Source of the DNA: Pectobacterium brasiliense
GTDB taxonomy: Bacteria > Pseudomonadota > Gammaproteobacteria > Enterobacterales > Enterobacteriaceae
Assembly: GCF_013449685.1 (NCBI RefSeq)
Contig: NZ_JACDSF010000001.1
Coordinates: 144,115 to 208,114 of the forward strand
Direction: 5' to 3'
DNA length: 64,000 nucleotides
The notes under the pieces are model-generated. The model saw only the letters and a program-made list of their open reading frames with translations. It searched no databases and had not been told where the DNA came from. The position numbers and the translations under genes were made by a program. Shown piece by piece: positions 59,362 through 64,000 of this stretch. Position 1 is the first letter of the stretch; every line of letters begins with the position of its first letter.

Positions 59362-59399
59362 AAGCCCGCTAAGTCTGTTATCAGGCTTTATGCGGGCTT
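59362..59399 (-). terminator. digH terminator
   Basis: AAGCCCGC (59362-59369) / GCGGGCTT (59392-59399) with a 22-base loop holding a smaller stem, followed on the minus strand by a run of eight T's. Confidence 0.8.
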
Positions 59400-59414
59400 A
59401 TTTTCGTATAGCAG

Positions 59415-60707
59415 CTAACTGCCCCAACGGCTTCTGAGGTAATTAACCGCTTCCTGGGTCTGTGGTTGATTGAGATAGTTCTCTCTAAACAGAATCGTCC
59501 CGTTGATTTGCGGCATAGACTCGTTCAAATCGAGCTGCTTTTTCAACTCCGGCACGCCGCCATTTATCGTCCAGTCAGGCTCATTCTTTGAAGGTTCACC
59601 CACTTTATACAGCGCAACGCCAATATAAAGGCGTGTGTTTGTGGGCTTCACCACATCCGCCCACCATTTTACCAAGACATCATAACGCGCCGCGTCACGT
59701 GCAAAAGGCCAGTAGATCTGTGGGGCAATGTAATCCAGTAGCCCTTGTTGCACCCACAGGCGGGTATCGGCATAAGCTTCATCGTAGGCGGCCGCGCCTC
59801 GCGTATCGGAACCTGCCGCATCATGTGACCGGTTGCGCCATACACCGGCTGGGCTGACGCCAAATTCAACCTCGGGTTTCAACTGCTTGATCGTGCGCGA
59901 CACCTGCTCAATCAACAGTTGCGTATTGTGCCGCCGCCAGTCTGCCTTTGAGCCAAATCCCTGACCCTGTTTTTTAAAGGTTTCACTATCGTTAAGCATC
60001 GAGCCGGATGATTCGGCATAGAAGTAATCATCGAACTGCACACCATCAATAGGGTAACGCGCCACAACTTCGGCCACGATACTGGTGATCCAGCTTCGTG
60101 CTTCCGGAATACCCGGGTCGAGCACAAAGCGATCGCCTGCCGTGCGGATCCAGTCACGATGCAACACAAATACGCTGGCCGGATTTTGCGACAAGGTGCG
60201 ATTTAGCTCCGTCACGGTTGACGGCTTAGTGTTAACGGAGACGCGATAGGGATTAAACCAGGCATGGACTTTCATACCGCGTTTGTGCGCTTCATCCAAC
60301 ATGAACTGTAGCGGATCATAGCTCGGATCCTCACCAATCTTGCCCGTTAACATATCTGACCATGGCAATATTTTAGAAGGCCAGAGCGCGGTACCATCAG
60401 GCTTAACCTGAAAAAATACGGTATTGATACCGAGGCTTTTCAATTTATCCAGTTTACCTTTCAGCGCTTCCTGCTGTTGAGTGATACGTATAGCAGGGCT
60501 GCTGGCATTGACGGATGCCACCGGCGGCCAGTCGAGACGGGAAACGGTCGCCAGCCAGACACCGCGCATCGGTTCCTTATTCTGCTGTAACTTCGCTGGA
60601 AGCGGCTGTTGAACCGGGGGAAGGGGGGTGACAAGCGAACTCGGTGGTTTAGACGCGCAACTGACAAGTAGAAGCGCAGCGGCAATCAATACGACTGGCT
60701 TTTTCAC
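59415..60707 (-). CDS. digH: DigH (YddW), outer-membrane lipoprotein glycosyl hydrolase of denuded glycans
   Basis: GHL10-type glycoside hydrolase that cuts peptidoglycan strands lacking stem peptides. The 430-aa precursor has a lipobox LVSC with Cys17. RGVWLATVSRLDWPPV, MKVHAWFNPYRV, PIDGVQFDDYFYAE (acidic catalytic region) and VSPAGVWRNRSHDAAGSDTR are conserved. It follows the VF530-family gene by 5 bp, so both share a transcript. Lipid-anchored, facing the periplasm. Confidence 0.94.
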   Translation of the reverse strand: MKKPVVLIAAALLLVSCASKPPSSLVTPLPPVQQPLPAKLQQNKEPMRGVWLATVSRLDWPPVASVNASSPAIRITQQQEALKGKLDKLKSLGINTVFFQVKPDGTALWPSKILPWSDMLTGKIGEDPSYDPLQFMLDEAHKRGMKVHAWFNPYRVSVNTKPSTVTELNRTLSQNPASVFVLHRDWIRTAGDRFVLDPGIPEARSWITSIVAEVVARYPIDGVQFDDYFYAESSGSMLNDSETFKKQGQGFGSKADWRRHNTQLLIEQVSRTIKQLKPEVEFGVSPAGVWRNRSHDAAGSDTRGAAAYDEAYADTRLWVQQGLLDYIAPQIYWPFARDAARYDVLVKWWADVVKPTNTRLYIGVALYKVGEPSKNEPDWTINGGVPELKKQLDLNESMPQINGTILFRENYLNQPQTQEAVNYLRSRWGS

Positions 60708-60712
60708 GTTGG

Positions 60713-61000
60713 TTAGCTCTTATTTCTGCGACTATTAGCCCAAGGATCAACAGCGCTATCATCTGGTTTTACGGGAGCGGAACCGTCCAGAGAATCAAGG
60801 TACAGTGCTTCAACTTCCGCACGCGCCCAGGGTGTCCGACGCAGAAACTTTAAACTGGATTTAACGCTGGGATCGCTTTTAAAGCAATTGATGTTGATCC
60901 GTTTACCCAACTCAGCCCAGCCAAAACGGGCAACCAGCGCATTGACTTGCATTTCAAGCGTGACGCCATGCAAAGGATCTTTAGAATTATGAGCTGTCAT
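60713..61000 (-). CDS. VF530 / DUF2132 family DNA-binding-like protein
   Basis: A 95-aa protein matching the VF530 family: [40 protein letters not shown] and [15 protein letters not shown]. The family is named after a Vibrio fischeri protein of known structure and unknown role. The last 20 residues are disordered and charged. Upstream partner of digH in a two-gene unit. Confidence 0.88.
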   Translation of the reverse strand: MTAHNSKDPLHGVTLEMQVNALVARFGWAELGKRININCFKSDPSVKSSLKFLRRTPWARAEVEALYLDSLDGSAPVKPDDSAVDPWANSRRNKS

Positions 61001-61347
61001 GTAACGTCCAGTAGTTTCAGGTTTTTGTTTTCAGGATTAGGCTTGTAGCAAGGGAGAAGGTTACAAGAAAGCAGGGCGAGCGGCAATGTTGGTGCAAATA
61101 AACGGGATTCCGTCGATTAAGCCAAAACCAGACCGATGTGAGAAACATCAAAAAGAGCGAGAAGGAGGCGTTGGCCGTCCTGTCCTATCAAACTAGTGCA
61201 CGCACTGTCAGCAGACGATTTCGAACCGTTATCCGAACAATGCCTCCCTGTTGCAGCGACTTGATGAGCTTCCGGGCTTTACGGCAGGCCTCACATTGCC
61301 GTGTTTTAATCAACAGGGAGCAGGTCACGGTTTCCTTGTTAATATCT
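61001..61347. other. Gene-free interval upstream of the VF530-family gene
   Basis: These 347 bp hold the likely promoter of the VF530-digH unit and the 3' side of the GST gene. Open frames on both strands (61138-61410 plus, 61188-61403 minus) overlap the GST end, lack ribosome-binding sites and show no family pattern. Confidence 0.4.
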
Positions 61348-62022
61348 TCAGGCAGCGAGAATTGCAGAATGCTGACGAAGATGATGTTGGAAAAGTTCTG
61401 CATAATCTGATGATACTGCGGATTTTACGCTTTCCCTTTTCGCCAGTGCAGCTTTCCATGCGCAAGTACGCGGAAGTCCCTCAAAAATCGCCTCAGATAC
61501 TGATGTATCGATGATGGAGAAGTAACGGAAAATAGGCGCGTAGACCGCATCAACCATACTGAATTCAGCACCAGAGAAATAAGGCCCTAAGCTCAATTCA
61601 GATTCAATACGTTCAAGCTGCTCACGGAACAGCGCGCGTTTGCTGTCTGCAATGGCCTGATCAGTCGCATTTAAAAATTGCCATGCATTGCCAAGCATTG
61701 ATGTAGAAAACTCGATCCATGCGCGCTGTTTGGCTCTGACTAATGCATCGTCAGCATACATCGAATCACCGTTTTGCGTTTCATTAAGGTACTCACAGAT
61801 CACCATGCTCTCAAAAATAATGGCATCTACACCATTTGCCTGACGCACTTTAAGTAACGGCACCTTGCCCGTTGGTGACAGAGCAAGAAACCAATCAGGC
61901 TTCGCCGATAGGTCTACATTTACGCGTTCAAATGGCACATTTTTTTCGAGAAGAACAATCGCTGAACGCTGCACAAAGGGACATAGTGGGTGGCTAATAA
62001 GTGTTAGGTTATGGATGGACAT
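61348..62022 (-). CDS. Glutathione S-transferase family protein
   Basis: A 224-aa cytosolic GST. The thioredoxin-like N-domain has ISHPLCPFVQRSAIVLLEK (CPF motif), GKVPLLK (cis-Pro) and FESMVICEYLNE (Ser contacting glutathione). The alpha-helical domain follows with YFSGAEFSMVDAVYAPIF. The CPFVQR motif suggests an Omega-like or Zeta/Lambda-type enzyme with a thiol function. It lies downstream of the SDR gene on the same strand. Confidence 0.88.
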   Translation of the reverse strand: MSIHNLTLISHPLCPFVQRSAIVLLEKNVPFERVNVDLSAKPDWFLALSPTGKVPLLKVRQANGVDAIIFESMVICEYLNETQNGDSMYADDALVRAKQRAWIEFSTSMLGNAWQFLNATDQAIADSKRALFREQLERIESELSLGPYFSGAEFSMVDAVYAPIFRYFSIIDTSVSEAIFEGLPRTCAWKAALAKRESVKSAVSSDYAELFQHHLRQHSAILAA

Positions 62023-62044
62023 CTCAAACTCCAGATAAAATAAT

Positions 62045-62072
62045 AGCCCGTCGCTATAAAAAGTGGCGGGCT
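62045..62072 (-). terminator. Stem-loop between SDR and GST genes
   Basis: AGCCCG (62045-62050) / CGGGCT (62067-62072), extended by GU pairs, then a weak T-rich stretch on the minus strand. It may only partly stop transcription into the GST gene. Confidence 0.6.
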
Positions 62073-62101
62073 TGATGAATTGTAAATCTTATTTTGGTGG
62101 C

Positions 62102-62848
62102 TTAGATTGAAACGCCGCCGTCGATGATAATTTCTGAACCCACGGTCCAGGCAGATGCATCAGATGCGAAATAAAGTACCGCTTGTGCCACTTCCTGAGG
62201 CTTACCAAAACGACCCGCAGGGATGGTTGCAACAATCTCTTTCATCACGTGATCATGATATTCCACTGGGATCCCCGCCTTATCGTAAAGCGGTGTATCA
62301 ACTGGGCCAGGGCTCACTGCGTTGATTCGGATCCCACGAGCAAGTAACTCGTTGGAAAGTGTTTTCGACATGTTCAGCAATGCTGCTTTGGTTGAGCCAT
62401 AGACAGAAGAGTTCACTGGTCCTGTGTGAGCATTTATTGATGTATTAAAGACCACTGATGCAGAGCTTGCGAACACTGGCAGCAGCGCCTGCATTAGGAA
62501 GTAAGGACCTTTAACGTTGATATCATATATGCGGTCGAACATCTCTTCTGTCCATGCCTCGATTGGCATATACATTGATATACCCGCATTCAGGAAAGCG
62601 ATATCCAGTTCACCAAAGTGTTCCTTAACCGTTTGAGCTAGAGCTTTCTGTGCGTTCACATCAGCGGAATCAGCACTCACGACTAACACATCATTACCCA
62701 GTTCTACTTTCGCCTTTGCGATAGAATCAGGGTTAACACCAGTAACAATTACGCGTGCACCTTCTGCCACAAACAGCTTCGCTGTTTCAAGACCAATACC
62801 ACTTGTTCCACCCGTAATCAGTGCGCGTTTACCTTGTAATCTAGACAT
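62102..62848 (-). CDS. Short-chain dehydrogenase/reductase
   Basis: SDR family oxidoreductase, 248 aa. The cofactor motif TGGTSGIG is at 12-19, LDIAFLNAGISMYM replaces the usual NNAG, the catalytic YGSTK follows VFNTSINAHTG, and the C-terminus SEIIIDGGVSI is typical. The ATG at 62848 is set by AGGAGA at 62855-62860; a longer frame to 62875 is unlikely. It is divergent from a LysR regulator, which probably controls it. Substrate unknown. Confidence 0.9.
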   Translation of the reverse strand: MSRLQGKRALITGGTSGIGLETAKLFVAEGARVIVTGVNPDSIAKAKVELGNDVLVVSADSADVNAQKALAQTVKEHFGELDIAFLNAGISMYMPIEAWTEEMFDRIYDINVKGPYFLMQALLPVFASSASVVFNTSINAHTGPVNSSVYGSTKAALLNMSKTLSNELLARGIRINAVSPGPVDTPLYDKAGIPVEYHDHVMKEIVATIPAGRFGKPQEVAQAVLYFASDASAWTVGSEIIIDGGVSI

Positions 62849-62862
62849 GTGAAAATCTCCTG

Positions 62863-62896
62863 TTAGTTTTAACAACTAATCGGCGAATGACCGATT
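62863..62896. promoter_or_regulatory. Candidate operator between the SDR gene and the LysR gene
   Basis: Two overlapping inverted repeats: TTAGTT (62863-62868) / AACTAA (62874-62879) and AATCGG (62878-62883) / CCGATT (62891-62896). They lie in the divergent promoter region, where LysR regulators usually bind. Confidence 0.45.
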
Positions 62897-62984
62897 TGAT
62901 AGCCACTATAATTTCATGCGCACATGGTGATAAGATTGTATTTTTAAATATGTTCCATGCATTAAAAGCATAAATGGGTTTGAG

Positions 62985-63887
62985 ATGGATAGATTACTGT
63001 TGATGACATGCTTTGTCCGTACCGCTGAAACAGGCAGCTTTTCCGCAGCGGGTAGGGATTTAGGCTTAGGGCAACCGAACGTGAGTCGTCATGTTGCAAC
63101 CCTCGAAGAACATCTGCAGACCAGATTACTTCACCGTTCAACCCGCAAGCTTTCCCTGACTCCTGAAGGAGAACGTTATTATTTGGAAGCAAGGCGTATT
63201 CTGGAAGCCGTCGAAGAATCAGAGTCTTCTTTCAGAGAAAATGTTACACCTACAGGTCTATTACGCGTTGCTTGCCCCACAGCATTGGCTCACACATTCT
63301 TAGTCCCACACATCCCAGATTTTTTAGAACGCTACCCTGAGCTAACACTCGAGCTACAGATTAATGACCGCTATATCAATCTCGTTGATGAAGGGGCTGA
63401 GCTCGCAATCCGCATTGGACATCTGGAGGACAGTGCTATGCGCGCCCGCAGACTTGGCATGTATGAGCGAGTCTGTGTTGCCAGTAACAAGTATTTAGCT
63501 AAACACGGAACTCCTACTACCCCAGAGGATTTAAAAAAACATGATTGTTTGATCTATACCTTGCTAACAACAGGAGCTACCTGGAGATTTCAGGATATCA
63601 ATGTCCCTATTTCAGGCCGGCTCAGGGTCAATTCACCCGAAGCCGTACAGAAATTTGTCAATGCTGGGGTTGGGATCGCACAGGGTCCAGAATGGCTGTT
63701 CGAGGAGGGACTGGCAAATGGCAACTTACAATTATTACTGACTGATTACACTGCACCGCCCGTTCCCATTCAAGCCGTTTATGTTGCTAATCGACTTTTA
63801 CCAAAACGAGCGATTGTATTCATGGATTTTGTTGCTGAGATTTTTGAAAAAAATCCCGCCTTCAAAGTTTACAACTCAATGAAATGA
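62985..63887 (+). CDS. LysR-type transcriptional regulator
   Basis: A 300-aa LysR protein of the PtxR/YafC-like group that usually controls a divergent oxidoreductase gene: winged helix MDRLLLMTCFVRTAETGSFS, then GQPNVSRHVATLEEHL and LHRSTRKLSLTPEGERYYLE. The effector domain contains GLLRVACPTALAHTFLVPHI and INLVDEGAELAIRIG. The gene is somewhat AT-rich compared with the core genes. No convincing gene follows to the window end. Confidence 0.9.
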   Translation: MDRLLLMTCFVRTAETGSFSAAGRDLGLGQPNVSRHVATLEEHLQTRLLHRSTRKLSLTPEGERYYLEARRILEAVEESESSFRENVTPTGLLRVACPTALAHTFLVPHIPDFLERYPELTLELQINDRYINLVDEGAELAIRIGHLEDSAMRARRLGMYERVCVASNKYLAKHGTPTTPEDLKKHDCLIYTLLTTGATWRFQDINVPISGRLRVNSPEAVQKFVNAGVGIAQGPEWLFEEGLANGNLQLLLTDYTAPPVPIQAVYVANRLLPKRAIVFMDFVAEIFEKNPAFKVYNSMK

Positions 63888-64000
63888 ACCATCTCACTGG
63901 TCATATATATTGATTTGTTAGAAAGGGCTCGTGAGATATGAAGTTGTTAACCGCTAAAGACTATTTAACATAATATACATTATGCGAACCAGTAGATAAG

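Noticed and set aside
61138..61410. Open frames on both strands between the VF530-family gene and the GST gene
   Set aside because: Both overlap the GST end, are on opposite strands of the same DNA and show no family pattern; the minus-strand CEAC motif alone is not enough.
63939..63974. 11-codon frame starting ATGAAGTTG near the window end
   Set aside because: Too short, with only a weak upstream purine stretch; no leader-peptide context.

Overview
The window is a 64 kb stretch of an Enterobacterales chromosome from the replication terminus half. Gene content and order point to a soft-rot plant pathogen close to Pectobacterium. This rests on protein-level recognition of many Escherichia coli-like genes, an ERIC repeat, a tus gene with its own Ter site, an ara cluster beside cnu, and a dat-ddc diaminopropane pair. 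No rRNA, tRNA or CRISPR array was seen.

Layout. 1-3.2 kb: trpE (cut by the window edge), its leader peptide, attenuator and TrpR operator, divergent from rnm and yciO. 3.3-9.3 kb: a 5.9 kb AT-rich integrated element bounded by perfect 18-bp direct repeats. It carries a tyrosine integrase, a serine recombinase with a res-like repeat array, a Gp2/YagK-type HUH-like protein, a truncated Fur-like regulator and three unknown exported or membrane proteins. It sits where E. coli has yciQ and separates rluB from its upstream DNA. 9.3-17.9 kb: rluB, btuR-yciK, sohB, ERIC, yciN, topA, cysB. 17.9-26.9 kb: dtpA, then the rsxABCDGE-nth operon and cnu. 27.2-35.4 kb: an L-arabinose block, araBA divergent from araFGH-araC, without araD. 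35.5-45.6 kb: ydgJ, a yfeH-like transporter, add, a second BASS-type transporter, manA-ydgA, fumC, tus/Ter. 45.7-53.2 kb: ynfM/ynfL, mlc, bioD2, a DHA2 drug exporter, ynfB, ydfG. 53.5-61 kb: a GlxA-type regulator with an MBL-fold hydrolase, pptA, dat-ddc, a VF530-family gene and digH. 61.3-64 kb: a GST and SDR cassette divergent from a LysR regulator.

How it works together. Most of the window is housekeeping: Trp synthesis control, rRNA maturation (rnm, rluB), DNA topology and termination (topA, tus), redox control of SoxR (rsx), sulfur control (cysB) and sugar uptake (ara, mlc, manA). The novel part is the small element at 3.3-9.3 kb. It has complete-looking ends (core repeats plus repeated GTGTGACA arm motifs near both ends), its own regulator with a Fur-box-like site upstream, and cargo of unknown function. 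Its right junction lies in the rluB 5' leader, so integration may change rluB expression. All functional statements come from reading the sequence and remembered family features; no database search was run.
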